DNA of 64,000 bases, taken from Salvia splendens (lineage: Eukaryota; Streptophyta; Magnoliopsida; Lamiales; Lamiaceae). The DNA lies in contig NC_056041.1 of the NCBI RefSeq assembly GCF_004379255.2, forward strand, positions 18,569,559-18,633,558, read 5' to 3'. The position numbers were made by a program, and so were the translations under genes. Below, one piece after another: positions 24,344 through 36,640 of the stretch (within the stretch, counting starts at the first letter, position 1; each line of letters starts with the position of its first letter). The notes under the pieces are model-generated. The model had not been told where the DNA came from. It saw nothing but the letters and a program-made list of their open reading frames with translations, and did not search any database.

Positions 24344-25413
24344 TCAATCAGATTCACAAGAACCAACCATGCCGTTGGCCGGAGGCTCAGCAATGAGGTC
24401 CTCCAACTCCGAAACTATATCCGAATGCTTCCTAGTCACTGCATTGTCTCCCTCATCCTCATAGATCACATCATCCTCCATCAATTTCTCCCACAAGAAC
24501 TCATTCTCAGATGCGGTGGTGCTGGTTCCCGACTCATCCGAATAGTAGGGCTGCTCCTGCACCTCCGATCCGATCATCATCTCCTGATAAACCTGATCGA
24601 GACTCCTCGCAGCCTCACCACCACCAAGCTCCTCAACATCAACGCAACGATGCTCCACTCTCCTCCTCTTGTTCACCATCCCCACTCTCTCAATCAAGCA
24701 CTGCAAAGACATCGGATTCCTCAAGGACTTGATCATGAAAACCACCATGTGCCTTTGCTTCGTCTCGCTCACACGCAGACGCTCCCTCTCCGCGGCCAGA
24801 TCCTGCATCGAGCTCTCGTTCTGGTGCTTGAGCTTCGCGATTTCGGCTCTGAATCCATCGTAGTCGCTTCTCAGCTTCTCCAGCTCCGCATCCACCGATT
24901 CAACTCCGTGATCAGTCGAATCACGAGCTTCCTTTTGCGGAATGGACTTATTCTTCCTCCTTGTCATATGCTTCAACAGATGCCTCTTCCCCTGCTCAAA
25001 CCCTTCGCTCCGAAACTCCCACCTGTCTGGATCAACCTTTCTGAAGCGCTGCACGGGTTCAATTAATTTTACAACACATGCTGATAAATTGTTACGAATG
25101 AGAAATGAGAGATACTGACATATGTATTGAGCTGGCGGACGAAGCTGGAGAAATTGTTGTGCTTGAAATGTTTGGGAAGCAAATCGGCGGAGAATTTGTG
25201 AGGATCCCAGACGATGAAGCTGTCTCTGGTGAGGCTCCATGAAATGATGGAGTCGGTGCGAGCGTCGTCGACCATCTCATACGTCTTCTTCAGGAACGCC
25301 GGCGGCCCGATTTCTCTCAGCCCCTCCATCGGCTTCGCCTCCTCGTCGTCGGAATACATGAATAACTCTTCTTTCACACTCACCAGCTCTTGCCCAAAAC
25401 CGTTTTCACCCAT
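24344..25413 (-). CDS. class A heat-shock transcription factor (HsfA2/A6/A7-like)
   Basis: Two exons, 25413-25120 and 25048-24344, join to 332 residues. The start is the ATG at 25413 ([16 protein letters not shown]); the codon four before it is GTG. The DNA-binding domain (about residues 36-130) reads [20 protein letters not shown], then [36 protein letters not shown] and [11 protein letters not shown], and is interrupted by the usual single intron at LNTY|. A coiled-coil oligomerisation region with class A spacing follows ([20 protein letters not shown]...), then basic patches TRRKNK and NKRRRVEHR, an acidic-aromatic AHA-type activator [12 protein letters not shown], and a leucine-rich export-like end [10 protein letters not shown]. 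The factor binds nGAAn heat-shock elements and drives chaperone genes. One oddity: the codon after the intron is CGC (Arg) where nearly all Hsfs have Gly in TYGFRK. Subclass is uncertain. Confidence 0.93.
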
Positions 25414-26443
25414 TTTATGCCCCACCTGCTAAAAAAACTAGTACTCTTGTACTGTAAAAAGATTATTTCTGTACGCTCACGGCAAAGCGGCGGTGTGTGT
25501 GTGTGTGTGTGAGACGGGTACTAAAATTTACGGATATATATTCTTGTGAATTGTAATGTGCGATGAATTTGAATTCATGTTGAAGTTTTGGGAAGACGGA
25601 TAATGATTTTGGTGTTTGGATGGAAATTTGGTGCGGTGTCAAAAAGTTAAGCCAAAAGAGGAAAGATTGATTGGGACATCTTGGTGCCATTTGTCGCATT
25701 TTCTAAGTTTCAAATAGAAGAGCAGTCTAGTTACCCCACAGTGTATTGTTGAACAAATTTAATACACCAGCTCATGGTAATTAATTGTTGCCCCTTGTTT
25801 TAATCTTTATATGAAAAAAAGACAATTAAAATTTTGTAGTAGTAGGATTTGAAGTACTAACAAAACTATTGGGTTGAAAGAAAGGGAGGAAAAACCGATT
25901 ATTCCAGAAGTAACTACTCCATAATCCGTATTATACTACTTTGTTTTGCCACAATTATACCACCTAGTGCACCGCTTTATTGTGACACTGTTTTTTAATA
26001 AAGGTGTTAATAATTTTTAATAAAAATAGCACGGTCCAACTAAGTTGAGTCAAAACTTTTAAGGGAACGAATATTTAAAAATTGTATTAAAAAAATAGGA
26101 AAGATGAATAAAATAAAATGTTTAAAGAGAGTGGAATAAATGATGAAATAAAGTAAGAGAAATTAAATATTTTATTTTTTATTATAAATGGAAATGATTT
26201 AAATTATTTGGAACATTCTAAAAAAATAATACGGCTCAATTTAGTTAAAACTGATGGAGTATTAAAAATGCTTTCATATTGATAAATCACATATAATCAG
26301 ATCAAGGCACAAGAAATTGTGTGTGAAATGATGCAGGCTGTGATTTCAGTTGTGTCTGAGTCTGGGCTAGTAGCCCAGAGTTGATGTTTTAAACAATCAA
26401 GTCCGGGCCATTTCTTGTAATATGTAAATTATTTCATTCGTTA
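25414..26443. other. promoter side of the heat-shock factor gene and AT-rich gap
   Basis: Contains a (TG)n microsatellite at 25493-25511 about 80 bases before the Hsf start codon, probably in its 5' leader or promoter. The rest is AT-rich with no exon visible and no clear GAA/TTC heat-shock element that I would call. Confidence 0.5.
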
Positions 26444-26985
26444 GGCCATCCACAATAGGAATAGCCCAGCAATAGCCCAACCATAGCCTAGCCACTGCCA
26501 CATCATCAGCACTAAAAATCCTCCTGTCACATCATAAATAGCCCAGCCATAGCCTAGCCACATCATAAATAGCTCAGCCACATCAATAGCCACATCACTA
26601 ATAATAATTATATAAAATGACATAATTAACAATCACACAATATACGGAATTTAATTTACGAGACATATACGGGAAAAGTTTAATAATACTATTAAAATTT
26701 AAAAAAGTACAATAATTTAAAAAAAGTGGTGCGAATGAAAATGACGAGCAAAGCGCATATATATAGTGTTTCGGAAAAAAAAAATTAATTTTCGCGCTAG
26801 GCGGTGCGCTGGGCGATCCGGGCGCTGCAATAGCGCCGAACGGACCGCCCAGCGCCACATAACCGCCCAGCGCTGCGCGGTTTCTCTCTCCACTCAGCCG
26901 CTGGGCGGCTGCAATAGACCGCCCAGCGAACCGCCCAGCGCCGGCGCTCGGCTGGGCGGTCGCTGGGCGCCTATTGTGGATGGTC
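26444..26985 (-). mobile_element. Harbinger MITE H6, reverse orientation
   Basis: A 542-bp element with TTA on both sides (26441-26443 and 26986-26988), ends GGCCATCCACAATAGG and CGCCTATTGTGGATGGTC, i.e. near-perfect 16-base inverted ends. It consists of the right subterminal region joined to the left GC-rich motif block with no coding sequence. Most motifs are of the CCCAGC type but the first inner one is GCGCTAGGCGG, so it is mosaic. Confidence 0.88.
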
Positions 26986-27471
26986 TTATTAATCTGGTGT
27001 AACTATATACGTATAGAACTGTATTCAATTTCCAATCGGAGAATTTTAATACTCTTTACGTCCCACAATAGAAGACACGTTTGACGTAGATACGTATTTA
27101 AAAAATAACTTAGTCTTGTATAAAAAAATTATGGTGATCAATTAAGTTATTTTACTTGACTTTTTAAGAAGTAATTATATAGCATAAAAATAGTGATCTA
27201 CAATTTTTACGCAGTAAATTTAAGCAGTAATCATCTCTAATTCTAAGCATTAATTATATAAATAGATACTCCATCCGTACGCATTAAGAATCCCAGTTGA
27301 CCATTTTCATCCGTCTGACATTAGGAGTCCCGGTTAGACATTTCCATAAAAAGTGAAATAAAAATATTATAAAATAAAACACTGAAAATCACAAGCAAAA
27401 ACACATCCAAAGAATAAAACAAATAATAATGCAAATGGGTCTCACTTCATTATCACACACTCCAATTATTA

Positions 27472-28459
27472 GGGTGTCCACTATAAGGTGGACACGCCCA
27501 ATAGCCCCGCCCCAGTTTTGTGTCCATAGCCCCGGATTTTTGTCCATAGCCCCAAAATTCTATTTCCGCCACTATAGTGGACACCTCCAATAGCCCCCAA
27601 ATTTTATAATCAACTTTCATTTTATTAATGTTTCAAGTAATTACGAAAAAATTTATCGGGATATACGTACGTAGACGAAGTCGACTATACGAATTAAGAA
27701 TAAAAATAAAATTTAACTTTAAATTAAAATACAAATTAAAATAAAAATTAAAATTAAACACACTAATTTAAAATTAAAATTAAAAGTACACACTACATTG
27801 AATCTAGTACAAATCACTACCAAGTTTACGCAACGCCACCACCTCCCCTACGTGCCCACACTTCTTCAATCAAATCCGCCTGCAGTATGTTATGTGATGT
27901 GGTCCTGCGCATATCCGCGAAGCGTTGGATCAAATATTCATTGCTCCGTGGTACGCCCATCTCGATGGGCGCGGAGGCGACACCGTGACTTGTACTTGCG
28001 CCCTCTTCCGGCGCCCATCGCTCTGCCGCAAATCCTTCATCTTCTATTATCATATTATGCAATATGATACAAGCTAACATTCCAGTTGTCTCTCCACATA
28101 TTGTTCATTTCCGACCCAAAATTGTAGTGAGAGAAATTTGTATAGATGTTGTATTGGAATGGTGTGAAAATAATGAATGGAGTGGGGTGTATTCATAGGT
28201 GAATTGAAGTGTAAAAAAAAAAAAAAAAAAAAAATCGGAAAATCGCCAGCCGCGGCGGTTGTCCTCCGCTATAGGAGGCGCGCCTATAGGCGCGGCTATA
28301 GGGACGCACGCCGCGTCCTCGCCCCGCATCCGCCGCCTCCCTCCCCCTCGCCGCGTCCACCTCCGAGGCGGACACCCCCCTCACTATGATAGCCGCGCCT
28401 TTCTCCCCCCTCCGCCCCCAATCGCGGCGACCGCCGTGGCGTGTCCATAGTGGACACTC
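27472..28459 (-). mobile_element. PIF/Harbinger element of a different family, internally deleted
   Basis: 988 bp, flanked by TTA (27469-27471 and 28460-28462). Ends GGGTGTCCACTATA and, inversely, GAGTGTCCACTATGG. Left part has repeated ATAGCCCC motifs, right part GC-rich GGCGCGGCTATAGG motifs, a layout parallel to H1-H6 but with different wording. It retains only the end of a transposase gene. Confidence 0.8.
27826..28080 (-). pseudogene. C-terminal remnant of a Harbinger transposase
   Basis: The frame starts MLACIILHNMIIEDEGFAAE and goes on to GVPRSNEYLIQRFADMRRTT and LQADLIEEVWARR, matching the C-terminus of the H4 transposase (MYACIIMHNIIVEDEG, HADMRQTEAHIRLQKDLIEEL) at roughly 45% by eye. 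The DDE catalytic residues are absent. It probably has no function. Confidence 0.8.
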
Positions 28460-29121
28460 TTACACACTCAAATATTTCTTAAAACCCGCACCCAACTCAA
28501 CCGAGACTCCTAATGCCAGACAGAGAGAGTGAATGTTTAAAAAATAACTTAGTATTGTACGAAAAAAATGATAAATTGAGTAAATTAACAAATAATACCA
28601 CAATCTATTGTTTATGATAACAAATAGGAAACTATATTCAATTGTGCACTTAATATTTCTTAAAATAATTATCTCAATTAAATCAAATTATTAATACATA
28701 TATAATCAAATTATATTTGTACTTAGTTTAATTACTAAAAGTTACTACTACCATTATGAATACATATATAATCAAATTTTATTTCAATAAAATGACCAAT
28801 TTAGTTTTGGTTAAAAAACACTGTTTTGTTAAAAATGATCCAATTTTAGATGAAAATAAAAAAATAACATCAAAGTTAGTAACTGTGATTGCCTGAACCG
28901 AGAAGTTGAAGAAACGAGGGAAAATCTATAAACCCTAGAAACCCTGCTTGTTTCCACTAAAACTGCAAAACTTGTTGACAATTTTCTCAAATTGGATTAT
29001 TGGTTGCTCTGAGATAGTTGCTCATGGACATTTCTATTTTGGAAGATGCTTGCTGCCTCACTTAGTGAAAATAAGAGATTTTCCCCTTCATTTTTGTAGC
29101 TCTCTTCAACCGGATTCGAAA
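28460..29121. other. promoter and 5' leader region of the RecA gene
   Basis: AT-rich until about 28890, then a mixed-composition stretch (AACCCTAGAAACCCTG at about 28930) leading to the ATG at 29122, probably the 5' leader. AAACCCTA is a telo-box-like motif common upstream of plant housekeeping genes. No other gene. Confidence 0.45.
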
Positions 29122-32100
29122 ATGGCTCGGCTTCTTCGGAACGCTTCTTCTCTCAGGGGCTGTTTGTTTTCTCAGTTGCAGGTTTAGTTTAGCTCTTACA
29201 TATGTAGTTTTCACTTCAATTTATCCGCCCTTAACTGTTGCTTCAATTTTCTAGTTGTTGGAGAGTGAATTTGATTAAAGGAAATGGTAGTAAAACATTG
29301 TTTGAGCGCTCTCTGTTTATGCATGTTGGATATTTGGCTTACAGTTTCTACCATTTCTATTCCTTTTCTCACTTAAATATTTGCTGCATATGCCCGGGCG
29401 CACGTGCTTGTCAGAATCATGAGCCCGGAATCTGTTTTTAATTAAAATATCCTTTTTTCGCATTCTCTTCCGGGAACGAGAAGAACCTAGTTATTATCAG
29501 GAATGTGGAATTCCTTGAATGCTTTATTTTTACTTTTACTGATGTTGTTTATTGTCTTGTTTGTATTTGTTTATCTTTACGGCTATTTCTGGAGGAATTG
29601 GATAAAAATAACTTTTGCAAGATCGAACATTTAACGGTGCTGGTATTGGTTTGCAGGGAGAGAGGAGAGGATCACTGGAAACTTCTACTCAGCTATGTTA
29701 CTTTGCCACTAAAGGTACTGAAAGTATCCTGAGATGTTACCTCCCTGAATTTGACTAATTATCGTAACTTGCGTGATGGTATCTTATTTGGTTAATATGC
29801 CATACATTTAGTTCTTGAGTAGAGAGTAAAATGTACATTTTGGTCCTATCAATTTTTCAGTAAAAGACCTGTAAGGTCTTATATGTCTGTCATTTTCTAA
29901 AAGAGCATTCAGTCATGAAGTAATGGTACTATATTTTCATTGAATTTTAAGTATGGTGACTCTGGTAATGTAATGATGCATTTTGTTGAACATTAGGTTT
30001 ATTTTGTCACTAGTCTTTATTGCTTTTTATCTATATTCATGTCTACAATGAATGGACTCTAGTTAGAAAATTGGATCACCAAATATATTGACTTCCACTG
30101 GTCCTCATCTGTATCTTATTGTGCATATAACCTGAATGGTCCCATCTTTTCCATGGGTGTGTATCGGGTTTGTATTGATAAGGATGAGTTTTGCATCAAT
30201 GGTTGCTCTATGAGGATTTTGTCTCTGTATTATCCTTGCTTTTGCCTAGGTTGCTTTAGCTATTTCCCTGCTCAAAGCTTTTACCATTGAGGTTTCTTAC
30301 CTCTTATGTTTGAAAGTTTCATGAATTCAAATAATTCCTTATGTCTAAAGGTAGAAGGAAATCAAAGGCAGATGCAAGTGATTCTGGTGAAGAGAATATG
30401 TCAAAGAAAGATTTAGCTCTAAAGCTAGCCCTGGATCAGATAACATCATCATTTGGACAAGGATCCATTATGTGGCTTGGCCGCTCAGAGTCTTATAGAC
30501 ACACACCAGTGGTATCCACTGGGTCATTTACTTTGGATATGGCACTAGGAATTGGAGGACTACCAAAGGTATCATATAGTACTATAAGAAAACTCTAGAT
30601 TATTTTATATTCATTGTACACTTTCATATTTTATTTTGTGAGACCTGCAGAATTTAAATTCATAAGAGGCGGTGTCATATATGTATCATCCTAAACATAT
30701 AAATTGTTGCGTCAGGCACAATAAACTTAACATAACGTATTAAACTAAGATTTTGAATGCTGGCCAATTATAAAATGGTCGTTGATTGAGAAACTTGGCT
30801 GGTTTATTCTTTGGGCTTGAATATGCAGCGTGTTCACAGTTAGGGATTTATTTATGTGGTTCACTCCCTTTCAGCTGATTTTAAATTACACATAATCCAA
30901 GTTGTTCACTTTTAATTGTTTCATTAAATAGCCATATGGTCTATCTATGTATCTGGAGTTATAACAGAACAGAGTTCTACCAGGGACGTGTTGTGGAGAT
31001 ATATGGCCCAGAAGCTTCTGGGAAAACAACCCTCGCTTTGCATGTGATCGCGGAGTCACAAAAACAAGGAGGTTAGTTTCATAATATTTTATGAACTTGA
31101 AAATTCGTTCTCAGACCAATATTACATCAGTTTCTTATAGGCATGTCCGTGACATATTTTTGCACTATATCTATATAATGAACTCATGTATTTATCCCAT
31201 TTCAGGCTGTATAGGTGTTAGGATATCATTATTATGGGGAAGTGTTATGAAATATAACATGGCTAGTATATATTCATTTGCTTTATCTGGATTTGTTCTT
31301 TGGTTGTCTTATTAAAAATTTGTGATGTTGTCCATTGAAACCATGTTTAATACTAGTTGTATTACATTTCAAGAATTTTCCAATTGATTATGTGATAGGT
31401 ACTTAAATAATGACCGGGTCACTGAATGTTTATTTAACACCATATTGCTTTCTGAGTTCACAATTCTCTTGAAGATTTATTTACTATTTATCAAATTGAA
31501 AACTAAGACGCTTTAACATTTAAAAAATAACATGCTTAAACAAGCACCCAAGTTTCACGGCATGTATGAATTATGATTGTCTTGCTAAGGAATTTCGGAA
31601 TACAATAGTGATATACGTCTTGGGAAATTATAGAGAACTTTTGACTTGATGTTAGTCTATGTCTAATGATGTTACTCACATATTTTTTGACGTGATGTTA
31701 GTCATGTCTAATAAACTTGATTAGCTTATAAAACTAAATTTGCTACCAACATGAGTGCCAACTAATTGAATAAAAAGTACCAATGCTATTGAACCTTAGT
31801 TGGCTAAATTTACGTCACAATTGTAACTACAAAGTATTGACAGTTTAGAGTTTAGATAAGGATGTGATTCAATGTGAACCACATCTAAATGAAAACAATA
31901 AAATTTCTTAACTTCTTGTTTTTCTTAATAGCTTCAATTCTTCTGCTTCAGTGTACAAAATGAAGTTCTCCCTAATATTGATAATTTGGATAAGGGGAAT
32001 TATCACTTTAAACCCCAAATTATACCCACCTTATCAAAATTGTCCCGAACTATAAGAATTACTCCACACTAATTAAACCCCAAAATTTTCGGCATTGTTC

Positions 32101-34282
32101 AAAAAAATATCTTGCGTCAATTTTTCAGCCTCCGGAATTTTGACGCAGCTTATGGAGGTAGCATCAAGGTTTAGAGTAAAAAAAATGACGCATGACATTT
32201 TTTTACACAAAGTTGATAGTTTGGGGTATAGTTCGAGACATTTTTGAGAGGTACTCAGCTATTTTTATTTATACACTAAATATCTAATTTTAAATATTCA
32301 AATTTTGGGATAAATTAAAGAATGAGGGTTGTATAAGGCAGAAAAGGTTATCTGCGAGGCAAGCTACAGAACACAAGTACATGCGTGGAATTTGTGATGA
32401 GCTTATAATAAACAATAATTTATGAACATATATACTAGTACTGCAACTTTCTTTTTTTACAGTGTTCTTCGTCTATCCTTCTAATTTCTTTGTTATTCAC
32501 AGGCTACTGTGTTTTCGTTGATGCTGAGCATGCTCTTGATCCAACGTTAGCTGAGGCTATTGGTGTAGACACCAAAAATTTGCTTCTGTCCCAACCAGAT
32601 TCTGGTGAGCAGGCTCTCAGTTTGGTGGATACCTTAATCCGGAGTGGTTCTGTTGACGTTGTCGTTGTTGATAGTGTAAGACGAATAGTTTCTGCATGTT
32701 TTGGTCATGAGCTTAGGGGATTGACAATTTGACTTACTAATATTTTTATTTACAATTTCTCCTTGCAGGTAGCTGCTTTGGTCCCTAAAGGAGAACTTGA
32801 TGGTGAAATGGGTGATGCACACATGGCAATGCAAGCTAGACTTATGAGTCAAGCACTTCGGAAATTGAGCCACTCGCTATCTCTTTCGCAGACAATCTTA
32901 ATTTTTACAAATCAGGCATTATTCTGATGCATTGGTTGATTTTTTTTCTTTATATTTGGCATATCTGCCCTACTTTATTGCCTAGTTAATGAAGTAGTAT
33001 ATACTATATGTTGTGTTATTTCTCTAAATTTTCATGGCAAAGTGAGATTATTTAGTGCTTGCTTAAAGGGCAAGTTCATGTAGTTAATTTTCTTCCCTGA
33101 TTAGTTACAATCGATTTTAGGTTCGTGCAAAGCTTTCTATTACTGGATTTGGTGGTCCAACCGAAGTTACTTGTGGTGGAAATGCCCTGAAATTTTATGC
33201 TTCTGTACGCCTCAATATCAGGAGAATAGGGATGGTGAAGAGGGGAGAAGAGGTATGGATCTCTCATGTTTCTCATATACAAACTCGCCTAGTCAACTTG
33301 ATCTAACAGTTTAGCTGCATTTAGTAAATTTAAGGTCTGGTTTCTCTTCCTAGGTGATTGGCTATAACTCATACCCTTATTACTTTTGGAAAATCTCAAG
33401 TCCGAAAATATATGGCTGGTATTTCTGTGCATGCTGAGTTTAATAAGCTTAAAGCTGGCGTTTAATGACTACCAAAGTGCAACACAATCACCGCTATGGT
33501 TAATGAAATGTACTCACAATGCTTGGAATATGTTGGAGCTGGATCACCTTTGTTGATACTGCCCGTAGCCCGTACATTCCAGGATTGTCAAACTTCATCT
33601 TGACTTCTGTAAATCTAATTGCGATTGAAAGAATGCATAGGACTACACATCTGTGAATTTGTACTCATGAATCTCGTAATGATTTTTATAAGAACACTTG
33701 TAATCTCCTGAATTATGCAGAAACACCATGTCTATTAACATATACTGTATTATATATCTTGTAGAGAAAGTTGTGATGTGATATTTGTGTGTTTTAATAA
33801 AGTTGGAAATTCTGTGCTTACTTGCATTTAAATCTTGTGAAGCACATCTTTGTCGAATAACGAAAAATAGTGTACTATTACTATGTATTTGGAGTGATTC
33901 CTCAATTGTAATGCAGACTATAGGAAGCCAAGTTGCTGTCAAGATCGTGAAGAACAAGCATGCACCTCCATTTAGAACTGCACAATTTGAGCTTGAGTTT
34001 GGGAAAGGGATTTCTCGAGAGGCCGAGCTTATAGAGTTGGGAAGCAAATATAACCTGATCACAAAAACTGGCATGGCACACTATAATATAAATGATCAGG
34101 TTATTTATGGGAAGGATGCTTTCAAGAGATACTTGTCTGAAAATGTAAGTGTGAGAGATGAACTTATGGCGAACCTAAGACAGAAGATTACTGATGGTGA
34201 ACAAGACAGTGAAAAGTTTGTTGAGGACGTTCCTGCATCTGAAACGACCGATGAGGAAGCTATTGCTGCTGCTGAGGCATAA
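29122..34282 (+). CDS. RECA3: organellar RecA recombinase, RECA3-like (probably mitochondrial)
   Basis: Eight exons join in frame to 413 residues: 29122-29181, 29657-29714, 30351-30568, 30984-31071, 32503-32675, 32769-32915, 33121-33252 and 33917-34282. [16 protein letters not shown] is an Arg/Ser-rich presequence like that of Arabidopsis RECA3. The RecA core begins at [20 protein letters not shown]; Walker A is GPEASGKTT (about residues 120-128), [11 protein letters not shown] follows, Walker B is VDVVVVDS, and the mobile loop segments [15 protein letters not shown] and [15 protein letters not shown] are present. The C-terminus is acidic, ending [12 protein letters not shown]. The enzyme forms filaments on single-stranded DNA, pairs homologous strands and in plants restrains rearrangement of the mitochondrial genome. 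Intron 6 has CAG|GCATTA in place of a GT donor; GT sites nearby would read into a stop. Intron 4 holds an inserted repeat (about 31985-32260). Identification is secure; the choice RECA3 over RECA2 rests on the N-terminus. Confidence 0.92.
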
Positions 34283-36640
34283 ATACTGATGGCCAAGATA
34301 TACTTTGGCATGGTACTCTTCAGAGTGAGAGCTGCTTTCATGAAGAAATTTTGCACATTGACAGAAAATCGACGTGACAATTCATGGCTCATCCTATGTT
34401 TTTTCCGGTCTTCATTAGTATGAGCAGTAAACCTCTTGAAACTGCAGCCTTGCAAGTAAACTGCAGCATGCATACAGGTCAGTAGAGCATGAAAATTTTG
34501 TGATCGTATTTCACCTAGCTAATTTTGTGATTGTATTGTACATAAGATTTCTTTCAATGCATTCAACAACGGTGATGTGTGAGGTACCTGCCTCTGCGCA
34601 TTTTTTTCCGTTTCGATTCATTGTTTCTTTCGTTCAGGTAAAATTATTAAGAGCCATTTGAACATATTTCTTGTGTGTAGTTATCTATCATTTCGTAGCT
34701 CAGCTCTTCAAATTTGTGATTACTTAATAAAACATTACAAATCTTGAACAGATGCATATTAGCTAACTTTTTTGATTGATTATTCGACTTTTTTGCTTTC
34801 TAGTGTCAGAATGAAGACGATTGTATGATTTCAGCTAAAGGATGCGTTTGAGTCCATGTTGAATTCAATGGGTACTTTAAGATTTTCCCAATTGTTACGA
34901 TCATAAATATCAAAATGAGGAATATATTTTTATTCATTAACAAGATGTCACTCAAGTAATCAATTTCATCATTTGCATTTTCATGATTTTGATTGTATAA
35001 CTGTTCATTTGACTAATTGAAATTGTCATGTTAAATCTATACCTACCTTTTGGATAACAAATGTATTAAGTGTCCGTTTTTGTATTTTATTACCTCAACT
35101 TAGAGTCGTGAGTACTAAATCGAAAGAAAAATATGTTAACACTTACGAGAGCTACAGAGAAAAATGTTGAGATTAGAGAGTCAATAATAATTTTCTTATA
35201 TGTGTAACACATAGGAATAAATATATATATATTAATGGAGCACGAACCACCTTTCTTTCATTTAATTGTTTACCCGAATTTCTCCAAGCGGACGTTAATT
35301 ACATACATCAAATTAAAGCTAATCACACACTCTCTCTCCTAAAATTAATTTGAACTTTTAATTTTACATATTTATCTTAATTATTTTTTCACAAGACATA
35401 ACATCAAATTAAAAGTAATTATATGAGGACTGTAACGATAAACTAATTGAAATATGTTCAAATTGAATTTTACAATAATGGTATTACAAAAAATCTCAAT
35501 TTTGTTAAAATGGATGTTATTTCATTATCATGTTGTGGCAAAGATAACAAAATATCCTACTTTGGGCTGAAAATAAAATGTGTGCAAATAAAAACGAAAA
35601 TTTGGCATAAAGTGGCATCATCTTTTAGTACAGGGTGTGGATGTGCTGTGCATTAACTCCATTGCATATACTACAACAAGAGGATCTTTCAAAACTACTT
35701 AGTGCTTGCAGGTAGATATCCTAACAGAAAGAGAGAGAATCTTTGTCCATAATCAAGTGTCCTAAGTTGACTTGGCATGGTGTATAACGGAAAGTGGGTA
35801 AAATAAGATATTTGGGTGGGAGTCCTATTTATATATACTATTAATTTTAAAATAACACGAGTTAAATGAGTTAGTGGAGTGTGAGTCCTATTTTTATATA
35901 TTAATTTTAAAATAAAATATGAGTGAAATAAGTTAATGGAATGTGAGGTCCATTACTAAGAGTAGTAAAAAGTAAACTAGACACTTAATTGTGGAAGAAC
36001 GAAAAAGAAAACTTGAAACACTTTATAGAAGAAAAATGTTAAAAACATATTTTTAATGAGGCCTCAAGCCTCTTGTGAGCTCCACTTGGTGCGCCCGGGC
36101 TCCTATGTGGCTTCGTCATTGTCAATAACAAAAAGAAACGTCTCTATTAATAAGAAAATGAGCGTGTATATTTTTTTTGGGGTCGGTTCCTATTTTTCAA
36201 AGTACTAAGATACATAATCACACCAAAAAGTAAAATGCAATATCATTATCATTTCAACTCAATATCATTATTATTTATTAATGAAAAGTTAAAAACCAAT
36301 TGTGTAGTTTTTATTTCATCATATCACTCCTATCATTTTGTTACAAAATGTTACTGCATTTTATTAAAAACAAAACACAATATCATTATTGTGTGTGAAG
36401 GAGAGAATAAAACGGGAAAGATGAGATAGACCAAAAAAGAAAATGGATCGTCATCGTTGGGATAGAGAAAGTCTTTAATTAATAATTATCATGTTGTGCC
36501 ACAGATAAGAAAGTAGTAGCTATTTTGGCACTGTGCATTATCTTGCATGAACATATATAAAGAGAAAGAGAGACCTTCCTTCTACATTTCTTCTCCTTTC
36601 TCCTTTCAAAACCTTTTTAAGTGCTTTGCTTGTTGCTATA
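34283..36640. other. gap between RecA and the first hydrolase copy
   Basis: The first few hundred bases are probably the RecA 3' untranslated region. From 35440 to 35700 the text (GTGGCATCATCTTTTAGTAC, TGCATTAACTCCATTGCATA) resembles the upstream regions of the hydrolase copies at 44960 and 48780, so it is part of the duplicated promoter unit. The rest is AT-rich without a visible gene. Confidence 0.5.

Larger units (their letters stand above)
27269..28530. mobile_element. Stowaway-like (Tc1/mariner) element split by a Harbinger insertion
   Basis: Left end CTCCATCCGTACGCATTAAGAATCCC after a TA; the right end, read inversely, is CTCTCTCTGTCTGGCATTAGGAGTCTCGGTTGA. Both share the CATTA.GA.TC.C.GTTGA core seen in plant Stowaway ends. 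The Harbinger element at 27472-28459 lies inside. The right-hand TA is not clear, so the outer limit is approximate. Confidence 0.55.

Noticed and set aside
24500..24740. tRNA or other RNA genes anywhere in the window
   Set aside because: No A-box/B-box pair with a cloverleaf was seen; the only B-box-like site is in the SINE at about 63020.
24308..25066. Plus-strand frame of 252 residues
   Set aside because: It is the shadow of the second heat-shock factor exon, whose minus-strand protein has clear domains.
33400..33640. Possible extra exon in the last RecA intron
   Set aside because: The protein is continuous without it, the frames are short and the text matches nothing I recognise.
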